NCBI GenBank assembly: GCA_025200525.1
Contig: CM045763.1
Coordinates: 92,361,044-92,425,043, forward strand
Direction: 5' to 3'
DNA: 64,000 nucleotides
Source of the DNA: Camellia lanceoleosa
Taxonomy: Eukaryota > Streptophyta > Magnoliopsida > Ericales > Theaceae
Shown here: positions 13,577-24,390 of the stretch, in pieces
Numbering within the stretch: position 1 is the stretch's first letter
How the letters are laid out: each line of letters begins with the position of its first letter
Notes under the pieces: model-generated
Told to the model about the DNA's origin: nothing
The model's input: only the letters and a program-made list of their open reading frames with translations
Databases searched by the model: none
Position numbers and translations under genes: made by a program

Positions 13577-16500
13577 ATGGCATCCACTTCCATGGCGGCT
13601 ACCGCCACTTTAATGCCCTTTCGGCTACCCTCCACCACCACTGCCAACTACCCACCTCGCTGCTCATCACTGCCTTCCCTTTCACCTCTCCTCTTTTCCA
13701 CCCCAGCCTTTTCCACTTCCTTGAAACAGCTCTCTCAGGTATGCTTCTTCTCTGTGAGGCATTTCGTCGAACACACACATAGTTGAAGTTCCTCTTAGCA
13801 TGGTTTACTGCTCTTCTCTTCATTTCAGTTTCACAGTTTCAACTTTCTTTTACTTGGGTTTTATGTAGTTTCTAAATTGCATTTGGAAAAATGCAAACTT
13901 GCATAAGAAAAACAAACTTATGTTGTGCGTGGTTATTTTGGGAAATTGATAAAGAAGAACCCAGGAGATTTTCTATTCTTCAAGTCAAGGCCACTTCCTC
14001 AGAAAAGTCATCTCCTCCTGTTGATGCCAGAAAATTATTCAGTGATCTAAAGGAAAAGGTGAGAAGCAAACCGGGCACCATACCAAAGAAGAGGAAGCTT
14101 GAAACTATTTCTCAGTTTGTATTTCCAATGCTTTCTAAAAGATATATTGAGAGAGTGATTGAAAGAAATAATATGGTAGAGTGATTGAAAGGGATAATAC
14201 TCTTTCTATTTCAATATCTGAGAACCAAGCAGAGACTCCATTATATAGGAGTGTGATTACAAACATTATGATGATACATTGTAATATAATAAGGAAAGCA
14301 ACCGAAAGCATAAGTAAAAGAAGCCGAAAGCAAAAGTAAAGGAATCCACTCCTATCATTTGAGCTAGCAGCTGAATATATTAATATATTAACAGCATACA
14401 ACTGGTATTATTTATCAATAGCTTGATTTTCAACACTCCCCCTCAAGCTACGTTGTAGATGTTAATCATTTCCAATTTTTTCGTCAGATCTTCAAAGGTT
14501 ACTCGAGCAAGAGCTTTTGTGAGAATGTCAGCCTTTTGACAGTTTGTTGGAGTGTAGCTGACTTGAAAAACTCCTTTTTCAATCTTTTCCTTGATAAAGT
14601 GTCGATCTATCTCCACGTGTTTAGTTCGATCATGATGAACCGGATTCTTAGCTATACTGATGGCGGCTTGGTTGTCGCAGTATAAAACCATGAGATGCGC
14701 AGATGGAACCTATAATTCTTCTAACAGCCTGTTCAACCAGATTCCCTCACAAATACCTAGTGCCATAGCACGAAATTCTGCCTCAGCATTACTACGGGCT
14801 ACCACTGACTGTTTCTTGCTTCGCCATGTAACCGCGTTTCCCCAAACAAACGAACAATAGCTAGAAGTTGATCTTCGATCAGTCACTGAACCTGCCCAAT
14901 CTGCATCTGAAAAAATCTCAATTTTTCTATTTGTTGTTCTTTGGAAGAAGAGACCCTTTCCCGGTGTCCTTTTTAGGTACCTTAATATTTTGGTCACAGC
15001 AGTCATGTGTTTTTCGGTTGGATTATTCATGAATTGACTGACCACACTAACAGAGAAGCCGATGTCTGGCCTTGTATGAGAAAGATAAATGAGTTTTCCC
15101 ACAAGACGTTGATATTTTCCTTTATCACTTGGTGCACTACCATCACTTTCTTCCAGTTTGATAGTTGTGTCCATAGGTGTTTCTGTTGGCTTGCATCCTA
15201 GCATCCCTGTTTCATTCAGTAAGTTTAGAACGTATTTACGTTGTGAGATTGCTATACCTTTCTTTGACCTAACAATCTCCATTCTAAGAAAGTACTTAAG
15301 GTTTCCAAGATCTTTTATCTCAAATTCCTTTGTTAGGAATTTTTTAAGTAAGCCAATTTCCTCTTCATGATCACCTGTTAAAATTATGTCATCCACATAA
15401 ACAATGATAATTGCCAATTTCCCTCATAGGGAGTGCTTCACAAATAATGTATGATCGGATTGACATTGAACAAAACTGTACCCTTTCACTGCCTTAGTAA
15501 ACTGTTCAAACCAGGCCTTGGAAGATTGTTTGAGACCATACAAGGATTTTCGGAGTCTGCAAACTTTGTTGAAATTTGATGTCGTCTCAAGTTCAGCAGG
15601 AATGTCCATGTAAACTTCTTCCTCTAAGTCACCATTGAGGAAGGCATTTTTCACATCAAGTTGGTGAAGTGACCAATCGAGATTAGCTGCCAAGGATAAA
15701 AGTACACGAACAATGTTGAGCTTGGCAACTGGAGCAAAGGTTTCCTGATAGTCAATGCCATAGGATTGGGAGAATCCTTTGGCGACCAACCGAGCTTTAT
15801 AACGTTCTACATTACCATCTGCCTTGTGCTTTACTGTGAAAATCCACTTACACCAAACTGGTTTCTTACCTATTGGAAGATCAGTAATTGCCCAAGTACC
15901 ATTCTTTTCCAGAGCCTGAACTTCCTCATTGACTGCCGCTTTCCACTTCGGATACTTGAAAGCTTCCTGAATATTCCGAGAAATGGGTATCTCCGTGATG
16001 CTAGAAGTGAAGGCACGAAACGAAGGTGATAGCTTATCATAAAAAATAAAGTTCCCAATAGGATGCTGAGTACATGATCTAACTCCTTTTCTCCAAGCTA
16101 TGGGCATATTAAGAATACTATTTTCTAACTCAGAATTATCAGTACTATCTGTGGGAGGAATATTGTCACCTAGAATGTTGCTTGGATTAGAACCCGGTTT
16201 AGCCTCATGGGATTGTTGAGAAAGTGCTCCTTCCTCCGTTTCCTCTTGGATGTGCTCATTATCCCGCAAGTCAACAATGAACTCAGAATTGTCAGCAGGT
16301 AAAGATTGATTCAATGACTCAGGAGGTGTGGGATTTTTGGTGGTGAGGGATGGCTCACTAAATGACTCAAGGGTCCAAAATTGATATTCCTGGGTTGGAG
16401 TCTCCCCCTGAATATCGATTTGAGGGTAGTAAGACTGGGTTTCAAAAAATGTGACATCCATGGAATTGTAGAATTTCCTTGTGATCGGAGAGTAACACTT

Positions 16501-19500
16501 ATACCCTTTTTGATGTGACGAATACCCAATGAAGATACACTTGAGCGACTTGGGATCAAGTTTACTTCGATACTGTTGATGGATATGAACAAAGACAGAG
16601 CACCTGAAAATTTTTGGTGGAATGGTGGAGATGAGGCGAGTAGTTGGAAAGGATTTTAGGAGAAATTGACAAGGAGTTTAGAATTGTAGTACCTTAGATG
16701 GCATCCTATTGATAAGGTAGGCTGCTGTAAGAACAGCTTCCCCCCAGAAGAATTGTGGAACATTTGTGGAAAACATTAGCGATCTAACAATATCTAACAA
16801 ATGCCTATTTTTCCGTTTAGCGATGCCGTTTTGTTGTGGGGTGTCAACATATGAACTTAAGTGAACTATCCCTTCTTTTGCTAAAAAGTCTCCTAGAATG
16901 GAGTTGAAATAGTCCCTAGCATTATCAGACTTTAGAATTTGGATTTTCGACTGGAATTGTGTCTGAATCATAATTTGAAATTTTTTGAAGATTTGGCTTG
17001 TTTCAGATTTGTCCTTCATGAGGAAGATCCAGGTTAATCTAGTATGATCATCTATGAATGAGACAAACCACCTAATACTAGTTACATTTTTTATTCTTGA
17101 TGGACCCCAGATATCACTATGAATTAGTGAGAATGGACGAGACGCTTTATAGGATTGAATGGGAAAATGGGACCGTACATGTTTAGACAATTGACAGATT
17201 TCACAATCAAAAGGTTTTGGAGTTTTAAATAATGAAGGAAATAAATGCTTGAGATACATAACATGAGGATGACCTAAGCGATAGCGCCACAACATAATTG
17301 CTCTATCGTTATTTTGACACGAAACCGAAAAAGAACTACCACGAATTGCCGTTTGATGTTGTTCCTGTGGATAGTGGCGTTCCTTAAGAATGTAGAGTTC
17401 AGAGCATTCCTCAGCATTGCCGATCGTCTTCCCTGAATCCAAATCCTGAAATTCACAATGAGTGGAGAAAAAATTAGCAACACACCTCTTTTCCTTAGTG
17501 AGTTTATTAATTGACAATAAATTACAGTCCAAGTCAGGAACAAGGAGAACAGAGTTGAGAATAAGATTCCTAGACAGCACAACTGAACCTGTACCGGCAA
17601 CCTTTGATAGTGAACCATCTGTTATTCGGACCGTTAAATTATTTTGACATGAGCTATATGTATCAAAAATTGTTGCATCTCCCGTCATATGATCAGATGC
17701 TCCTGAGTCCACAATCTAAGGTTTTTTACGTTTCTTACCAACAGTAAAGGCATTCAAAGAATTACCTTTGTGCGCCAAGGTTCCGGATCCAATGATGTGG
17801 TTGGAAGACGAACCAGATTGTGACTGTAGTAGTTTCTGGAGCATCTCCATTTGCTCCTTGGTGAAAGGGCTTGCTGCAGGTTGTGGTGATAGTTCATTTG
17901 TACCTACATGATTACCTCGTCCTTTTTTCTCAAGAGGCTGACGTGGCTTCCAATCTGCTGGCTTTCCATGAATCTTCTAGCAAGTTTCTCTCGAGTGACC
18001 CGGCTTTCTGCAATGATCACACCAAGGCCTACCTCCTTTATTTTTCTGACAGTTGTCAATAGGAGCGAATTGAGTCTTAAGAGCCGAGCTTTCTGCCATA
18101 TTCAATTGTTGATGGGATCCCATCATAAGTTTTTTCCGACTTTCTTCGCGACGGACTTCAGAGAATGCCTTTGTAAGGCTAGGTAGCGGTTTTACTCCCA
18201 TAATTCTTCCTCTGATTTCATCAAGATTTGTGTTCAATCCTAACAAGAATTTAAACACACGCTTCCCTTCGACAATCTTTTTATACAACAAACCATCAGC
18301 AATACACTGCCAGTTATGAACCTCAAACGTATCAAGTTGACGCCATAGATGAGTAAGGGTATTGAAATATTCAGTTACCGTAAGATTGTTTTGGCGTAAA
18401 TCGTAGAGGGAGCTTTCAAGCTGGATGATTTCAGATGTGTTTTCCTTGTCCGAAAACGTTTCTTTTGCCATGTCCCAGATCTCTTTGGCAGTATCAAATG
18501 ACAGAAAATTTTCACCAATATCAGTGGTCATAGAGTTGACGAGCCACGACATGACCATATTATTTTCAGCTATCCACCTTTTGTAGGTTGATGCTGTGGT
18601 TTCTGGTAGCGCTGAGGCTCCGATGATGTAGTCATCTTTCTCCTTTCCCCGTATAAACATTAATATGGATTGAGACCATTGCAAATAATTTTGCCCATTC
18701 AGTTTATGGGCGGTGATCGGAAGATGAGAGGTTTCCATTTGATGAGAGGATAAAGATGATGAGATAATAATATCAGAAGAAGAGGAGGATGAGTCGATAG
18801 CCATTCCAAAAGCTGGACCGTATTTAGGCATGAAATAGAAGGATAGATTTGAGTAGAAGAGAGAGACAAAAAATTAAAACAGAAAACTCGAATACTGACT
18901 GAAGAGGCGAAAATGATGAGACATGATTACACCTGCTCTGATACCATAAAAGATATATTGAGAGAGTGATTGAAAGAAATAATATGGTAGAGTGATTGAA
19001 AGGGATAATACTCTTTCTATTTCAATATCTGAGAATCAAGCAGAGATTATATAGGAGTGTGATTACAAACATTATGATGATACATTGTAATATAACAAGG
19101 AAAGCAACCGAAAGCATAAGTAAAAGAAGCCGAAAGCAAAAGCAAAGGAATCCACTCCTATCATCTGAGCTAACAGCTGAATATATTAATATATAACATA
19201 TGATATTTATATTAACTATATATTAATATATTAACAGCATACAGCTGGTATTATTTATCAATAGCTTGATTTTCAACACTTTCTGTTACAACTTCTTTTG
19301 ATTTGAGTCTATTCTGATGGTTCACATGAAATCTTTTTTTTTTTTTTTATTTTTCTTTTTTCCATTTATTTTTTTGATTCTTTTGCTGCTATGTTCAATA
19401 CCGGGATGCAGTGGAAGACAAATCTACAGTAATTCTGTATGGAGGAGGGGCAATAGTTGCAGTTTGGCTATCTTCCATTTTTATTGGAGCCATCAACTCA

Positions 19501-20028
19501 GTGCCTCTTGTAGGTGTTTGTCATTTATAAGTCATGAATTTTTCAATACAGTTTTTAAATTACTTGATATGATCATTCCTCCCCCCCCCCCCCCCCCCAG
19601 CGTTTTTGTTTTTGTCAGCTTCCAAAGCTCATGGAGTTGGTACGGCTTGGATATACTGGATGGTTTGCCTACAGGTACCTTCTCTTCAAGGTGAGTTTGA
19701 CATAGTTTTCTATCCTTGTTTAAATTGAACTTATTTTCTTTTATGAATATAGTTTGCTATGTTGTAAAATCTTATCTTTTTGGCGTAGCTCATAATCTAA
19801 GTAATGGAATTAAACCCTCGAACTAATTTGAATCAATGCATCCACAAATCTCCTTTACCAGATTTGACGCCTAATTTGGTATTGTTGTGTTTTATTTATC
19901 CACAAAAAAAAAAAAAAAAATGAATACGTGAAAAGTGAATTTGACAAAAATAATTTCTTTCACAGGATAGTAGAAAAGAAATAGCCACAGACATTGAAGC
20001 ATTGAAGAAGTTCCCCAGAACCGAATAG
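13577..20028 (+). CDS. CURT1A: CURVATURE THYLAKOID 1 (CURT1A-type) gene, intron invaded by Copia, possibly disrupted
   Basis: CURT1 proteins are small chloroplast membrane proteins that bend thylakoid membranes at grana margins. Exon 1 (13577-13738) gives a Ser/Thr-rich transit peptide. Exon 2 (at least 13990-14058) encodes a short acidic-basic segment ending FSDLKEK. Exon 3 (19402-19509) encodes YGGGAIVAVWLSSIFIGAIN, the first membrane segment. Exon 4 (19619-19690) encodes LPKLMELVRLGYTGWFAYRY, the second. Exon 5 (19966-20028) encodes the C-terminal helix DSRKEIATDIEALKK. The sum is about 157 residues, near the family length. Two oddities: intron 2 grew from about 195 bp to 5.3 kb by a Copia insertion, and the base pair before exon 3 reads TAC|CGG where TAG|TGG is expected, so no AG acceptor exists and the conserved Trp is changed. 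The next AG, at 19411, shifts the frame. In-frame skipping of exon 3 would remove the first membrane segment. Functionality is therefore doubtful. Confidence 0.8.
14136..14435 (-). repeat. Copia 3' LTR (left)
   Basis: 300 bp. On the minus strand it begins TGTTGAAAATC and ends ATATCTTTTA, so its termini are TG...TA rather than TG...CA. It is preceded on that strand by the purine tract TTGAGGGGGAG (14436-14446). Confidence 0.92.
14443..16461 (-). pseudogene. Copia reverse transcriptase and RNase H region
   Basis: 16461-15424 encodes the RT fingers and palm (CKWIFTVKHKADG, YKARLVAKGFSQ, QLDVKNAFLNGDL). After a TGA stop near 15423 the frame continues with the active-site motif YVDDIILTG, thumb, and RNase H (IFSDADWAGSVTDRRSTSSY). 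After a TAG near 14709 it resumes with LYCDNQAAISIAKNPVHHDR. The two stops preclude full-length RT. Confidence 0.9.
16462..17712 (-). pseudogene. Copia protease and integrase region
   Basis: The frame opens at the aspartic protease motif DSGASDHMTG. The integrase zinc-binding segment follows (LGHPH ... CEICQLSKH), then the catalytic core with HSDIWGPS and LKSDNARDYF. The third acidic position reads NGIAKRKN, with Lys in place of the expected Glu. A TAA stop at about 16679 breaks the frame, and the integrase tail (RCSVFVHIHQQYRSKLDPKS) continues after it. Confidence 0.88.
17717..18831 (-). pseudogene. Copia gag (UBN2-type) with zinc knuckle
   Basis: An open frame from 18831 encodes a Ser-rich N-terminus, the gag core (NGQNYLQWSQSILMFIRGK) and the CX2CX4HX4C knuckle CDHCRKPGHSRETC. 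A TAG stop follows directly at about 17979, and the same frame continues to a second TAG at about 17715 just before the protease. Both stops look like Trp codons changed by one base. The gag would package element RNA if intact. Confidence 0.88.
18935..18946 (-). other. primer-binding site of the Copia element
   Basis: TGGTATCAGAGC on the minus strand directly abuts the 5' LTR and is complementary to the 3' end of plant initiator tRNA-Met, the common Copia primer. Confidence 0.9.
18947..19278 (-). repeat. Copia 5' LTR (right)
   Basis: 332 bp, the partner of the left LTR. It is longer because of an extra TA-rich segment of about 30 bp near 19195-19230, less a short deletion near 19046. Confidence 0.92.
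19581..19598 (+). repeat. poly(C) run in CURT1 intron 3
   Basis: Eighteen consecutive C residues lie 20 bases before the exon 4 acceptor. The length may be a polymorphic or sequencing-sensitive site. Confidence 0.85.
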
Positions 20029-20104
20029 ATATACACATGATTGGAATTTGGTTGGTGGTTGGTTCAAAAATAGTTTCACGTCTCCATTTATTAGAGGCAT
20101 ATAT

Positions 20105-20241
20105 ATATATATATATTTTTTGATAACTCAGGGTGTTCGGACCAGCTTGCGCGCACCTCGACCAATTCCACCGTCCATCTCGACCAAAGCTAGAGAAAAA
20201 CTCCGTATAGACTGGCCCAACATAAGGATTGATAACACCTA
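20105..20241 (-). mobile_element. SINE-like retroposon
   Basis: The minus strand carries GTCGAGGTGCGCGCAAGCTG, a segment I recognise from the 3' half of plant SINEs, followed by CCGAACACCCTGAGTTATC and an A/TA-rich tail. A 12-bp target duplication AGAGGCATATAT flanks it (20093-20104 and 20242-20253). At about 137 bp it may be 5' truncated. It sits 75 bases downstream of the CURT1 stop codon. Confidence 0.75.
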
Positions 20242-20573
20242 AGAGGCATATATGTCATGTAATGTAGAAAAGGTCTTTTACATATTCACACTACTCTTGC
20301 ATTGTTGATATTTAGATTATGATTTGGAAATCTTATTTTCAAATTGAAAAACGTAACCACTGTGTGATTGCAATTGAGAAGCATTTGATTTCTGTTGATA
20401 GTAGAAAAGCTCATTGAGAAGCTATAATCCCAGAAAAGCCTAGGAAGGATGTGTGATTCAACCATGCTTATGGTTGGTATGAGAGAGAAACAAGAAGCCA
20501 ATAATGTAATCATTTGCTACCATCAAAACAAAGTATTCAAATTCATATCCAAATCCAAGCAAAACAAAAACAA

Positions 20574-20620
20574 TTTATTTATTTATTTATTTTTATTTTT
20601 ATTTATTTATTTATTTAATT
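20574..20620. repeat. (TTTA)n-type microsatellite
   Basis: Imperfect ATTT/TTTA repeats of about 45 bp. Confidence 0.85.
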
Positions 20621-22271
20621 TTGTTTTCTCTAATAAACATAGATCTTAATAGTGGACTTAGGTTGTCCATGAACTGAGTGAGAATGAAGAGCTAAACTGT
20701 TACCATGAAAGTTTTTTTCCCCAAAGTCAAGTTCTTTCATATCATATTTCCCAGATACATGCTGTTATGAACTTATTTCCTAAACCTATGCTGTTTTGTG
20801 AAGTCGTTTGAAAATAATACTTCAACTAATTTTTTTAAACACCTATTGAAATCGTGTTTCGAAAGTCTCAGAAACAATCAATATGACTTGCATATTTAAT
20901 CAACAAACAACAAGATCCCATTATTAGCCAATGGTCTCAAGAGGAATTGAACATTGCACTCAAATACTATTCCTCAGGATCTAAATATCTCTCTCAAACA
21001 ATGCTCATCCAAAATTCCAACAAAGACACGAATGACCTTCAAAGAATGAGAGAGACAATCATAACTATGAAATTTATTTTAAGAGCAAAATTAGTTCATC
21101 TTCTCCACTGCAACCATATTGAATTTCAACAAATGATGCATTTAACAATGTTTAAGACGTTCATTAAAGAGATTAAGACAAATCTGACCAACACAAAAGC
21201 AAATCTCATTAATAGATAGTAAATGACCAGACTCCTATGGCTACAAACAACCAGATGCAAGTACTCTGAAGATCACTGAAGAAATATTGCACACCATCTA
21301 TCCACAATCATGCGCAGTAGATGCCAACTTACCAAGTTGGCAGACGCCACTAGGTAAGTCCAAATAACAGCATGTATGTCATAGTAGTTGATGCATGCTA
21401 GTGCAGTAGGGAGGTACTAAAACTGCAAGTAACTTGATACTTCTCGATGTCAGGCCACAACTTCTAAATGCTTCTTACTAATAGGCAGGGCTTCCAAGAA
21501 TCATATTCTTAGCTATAGAATGTGGTTTTGTTGTTCCGCGTTTGGTAAGTCCAATCAACCTATAGATTGCCAGAGTTTTTGGGGCTTAAAACATTCCCCC
21601 ACAGTCTAATACAGCCACCCTCCTCCCTCTACCATCCACCTAGGTTGTTGAGATCCTTTAGATTGAAACACCTCTTCCACCACGCATCTTAAAACTAGCA
21701 ATCCGCATGCTCTGAGTAGTGTATACAACAAAACTATGATAAACAACATTTGCTACAACTTAGAAGAATCAACATGGATTGCCATGGACTAGGACGGTTC
21801 AAAACAATTAAAATCTTTGAAAGAAGATGAACCCACACCTTCAGCAACCCCAGTAAGGGGTAAACAATAAGTCAAGTAAGGGCTACATTGTGGATTAAGA
21901 GATACACTAGGGAAAAGTAGAGAAAGATAACCCTTTTCTTCACAATTAGCTCTACCTAAAACTATAACCTGGAACATGCCAACTAAAGAAGTAGCAAAAG
22001 AAGGTGAAATGGGTACTTACTGACACATCTTCCAAATCAAAAAATAAAAATAAAAATATAAACTCCATCTATTTAAAATTAGAATTGTAAGATAAACCAA
22101 GCTATTGTTCAGTTCGTTAAAAGTTAGTTTGAGATCAACACGACTTAATTATATGCAATATAATAAAATTTTAGTACTTGACTCAACTTGTGATCAACTA
22201 GATTGAAACTTGTTCAAGATTGGCTCAAAAGATAATCCAACCAACCTCAAACATAATTTGACATTTGCTAA
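20621..22271. other. intergenic region without recognisable gene
   Basis: I read both strands and found no domain or convincing exon chain. The open frames at 20947-21219 and 21789-21977 have no family signature. The region is less AT-rich between 21230 and 21700. Confidence 0.45.
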
Positions 22272-23429
22272 GGTGCCGTTTGGTAACACTTACGTTTTCA
22301 GTTTTCAGTTTATATTTATAAAAATTTAAAAAACTCAAATAAAAATTTGTTTGATAAAATTTTTGATTTATAAATCAGTAGTCTCAGTTTATAAATTTGG
22401 CCAAAAAATGAAAACACAAAAAATGTGTTTCCATTTTGAGTTTTCAGTTTTTTTTTTTTTTTACCATCCTACACTAATCACCACCCGCCACCATTTTCCA
22501 CCACCGTCTCCCGCCACCACTACCCACCCGCCGCCACCACCTGCCACCATCACTCACCACCCACCTGCCACCACCACCCACCAGCCACCACCACTCACCT
22601 GCCACCCACTCGCCACCACCACCCACCCCTCGCCACTACCACCACCCACCTGCCATCCACCCACCACCAACCACCACCCACCACCCGCCACCACCACTCA
22701 CCACCCACTTGCCATCACTATCCACCACCTGTCATCCGCCATCACCACCAGCCACTTGCCACCCACCCGCCACCACCACCCACCATCACCACCACCACCA
22801 CCACCCACCACCACCACTCACCACCGCCACCACCACCACCACCCACCATCCGCCACCGTCACCCACCATCACCACTCGCCACCACCAGCCATCCGTCACC
22901 CACCTGCCACCACCACCCGCCACCACCACCACCACCACCACCACCACCACCACCCACCACCCGCCACCACACCACACCTATCCAACCACCACTACCACCA
23001 CCCCCCACCTACCCCCCACCACCACCCCACTCCCACCATCCGCCACCGGCCACCACCACCACCACCACCACTGCCATCCGCCACCACATCACTACCACCA
23101 CCAAAGACCACCACCCACTCGCTACCATCCACTACCACACCGTCACCCACCCACCCACCCACCGCCGCCACCGTTGCCACCACCCACCCGCCACCATCTA
23201 CCACCGCCACCACCACCAGCTACCCACCACCCACCGTCACCACTTTCCACCACTGTCTTTCGCTGTCACTTGCCATTTCTCACTCTTTTTTATATTTTTA
23301 AAATTTTCTAAACATTTTGTTAATTATCAAACGCGTTTGTAGTTTATATTTTTCAAAAAATAAACAAAAATCAGTTTATAAAATTTTTGAAAATATAAAC
23401 TGAAAACATAAACGTTGCCAAACACACCC
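22272..23429. mobile_element. PIF/Harbinger-like MITE carrying a CCACCA minisatellite
   Basis: The left end GGTGCCGTTTGGTAAC and the reverse complement of the right end, GGGTGTGTTTGGCAAC, are imperfect terminal inverted repeats. They are flanked by TAA on both sides (22269-22271 and 23430-23432), the trinucleotide duplication of PIF/Harbinger elements. Inner arms (TTTTCAGTTTATATTT) are also inverted. There is no transposase. The 780-bp centre is one low-complexity repeat, unusual cargo for a MITE. Confidence 0.78.
22479..23262. repeat. CCACCA-rich minisatellite
   Basis: About 780 bp built of CCACCA, CCACCC and CGCCAC units with almost no G on the plus strand. Long open frames appear in several frames on both strands only because the repeat lacks stop codons; they are not genes. 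Confidence 0.9.
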
Positions 23430-23432
23430 TAA

Positions 23433-23963
23433 ATTTTCAAGCCAAACTAACCTATTACCTAGCTCAACTCTGCTCATTTACAACCCTATCTAAAACCAAG
23501 CCACCATGCTAAAATCGAGTAAATAGTTCTCATCTTTGCATTGCATTAAATTTTATTTGAAACTTCATTTTACTCCTCAAATTATTCCTTAATAATTAAT
23601 TTGCCCTTCAAATATTTAAAAAAAAAAATTAAATTAAATTTAAATATTTAATTAATAATTTTTATCTAAAAAATGAAAAAATTAAATTTTAAATAAAAAT
23701 ATTAAGTATTAGTTCCGTTGAGTATTCTTTGAACAGTAATTGAATTTAAAATTAACTTATTTTCACAGTTATAAGTTATAAATTGTTAAGTTATAAGTTA
23801 TAATCACTTTCTCACAGTTTTATCAAATGGGACGACTGACATGTCTCGTGTGAATCAGTTAAAAAATCAGTGGGTCCCACTCGGTGCCGGCATTTAGATT
23901 GCGTAGCCAGCTCATGACATCACGCCTTCTACCTACAGATTTTAAATGGCCAGTGATGCTAGG
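23433..23963. other. AT-rich spacer
   Basis: No gene is seen. It contains TTATAAGTTATAA repeats near 23770-23800 and nothing else distinctive. Confidence 0.4.
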
Positions 23964-24051
23964 GAGCTCGAAAACGAGCTCCCCCTAATCCCCCGAATTC
24001 CATTTTTTTTTTTTTTCTTCAACAGGAAGAAGAAGACGAAGGGGCAGCAGA

Positions 24052-24074
24052 GGGGGAGGGGGAGGGGGAGGGGG
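24052..24074 (+). repeat. G5 repeat, potential G-quadruplex
   Basis: Four runs of five G separated by single A residues, followed by further G runs. The pattern fits the strongest form of quadruplex consensus. Folding in vivo is inferred, not seen. Confidence 0.75.
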
Positions 24075-24360
24075 ACTGGAGGGGGCCTAGAAAATGGGCT
24101 GGAGGCGGAGGGCTGGAGGTCGTCGGCGATGGAAGAGGCGACGAGGCATGGCGCGGCGACGGAGGGCAAGGCCGATCGGCGACGGAGGGCTGGACGATGG
24201 CGATCGGCGACGGATCTGCGACGATCGGCGGTCAAGCGGCGACGATCTGCTTCTCTCTCTCTCTCTCTCTCTTCTCTCTTCCCCTCTGCTTCTCCCTCCC
24301 TCCCTCTGCTTCTCTTGCCGAAAATGGAAGAAAAAAGAAAAAAAAAAAAGAAAAAGAAAA

Positions 24361-24390
24361 AATCCCCAAAACGACGTCGTTTTGGGGATT
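24361..24390. repeat. 30-bp perfect palindrome
   Basis: The sequence from 24361 to 24390 equals its own reverse complement, with centre GACGTC and arms AATCCCCAAAAC. It lies just inside the right arm of the inverted-repeat element. Confidence 0.9.

Larger units (their letters stand above)
14136..19278 (-). mobile_element. Ty1/Copia LTR retrotransposon, decayed
   Basis: A 5,143-bp element oriented opposite to CURT1. Domain order on the minus strand is gag, protease, integrase, reverse transcriptase, RNase H, the Copia order. Both LTRs, the primer-binding site, a polypurine tract and the target duplication are present. The polyprotein frame is broken by at least five in-frame stops (near 17980, 17715, 16679, 15423 and 14709). 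The third acidic integrase residue is Lys (AKRKNRHL instead of the usual AERKN). The element cannot move on its own. By hand alignment the LTRs differ by about six transitions plus indels, so the insertion is fairly recent. Confidence 0.95.
14131..19283. repeat. target-site duplication CTTTC flanking the Copia element
   Basis: CTTTC at 14131-14135 is repeated at 19279-19283, immediately outside the two LTRs, as expected for a 5-bp Copia integration duplication. It fixes the insertion point 72 bases into CURT1 intron 2. Confidence 0.9.

Noticed and set aside
19317..19694. 125-codon frame beginning MVHMKSFFFF
   Set aside because: Runs through the intron T-tract and CURT1 exon 3 out of frame; an artefact of the poly(T) region.
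20947..21219. 90-codon frame on the plus strand
   Set aside because: AT-rich, no homology recognised, no clear promoter; left as intergenic.
22351..23311. Long open frames of 200-316 codons rich in His, Pro and Thr
   Set aside because: They follow only from the CCACCA repeat, which lacks stop codons in several frames on both strands. No start context or domain.
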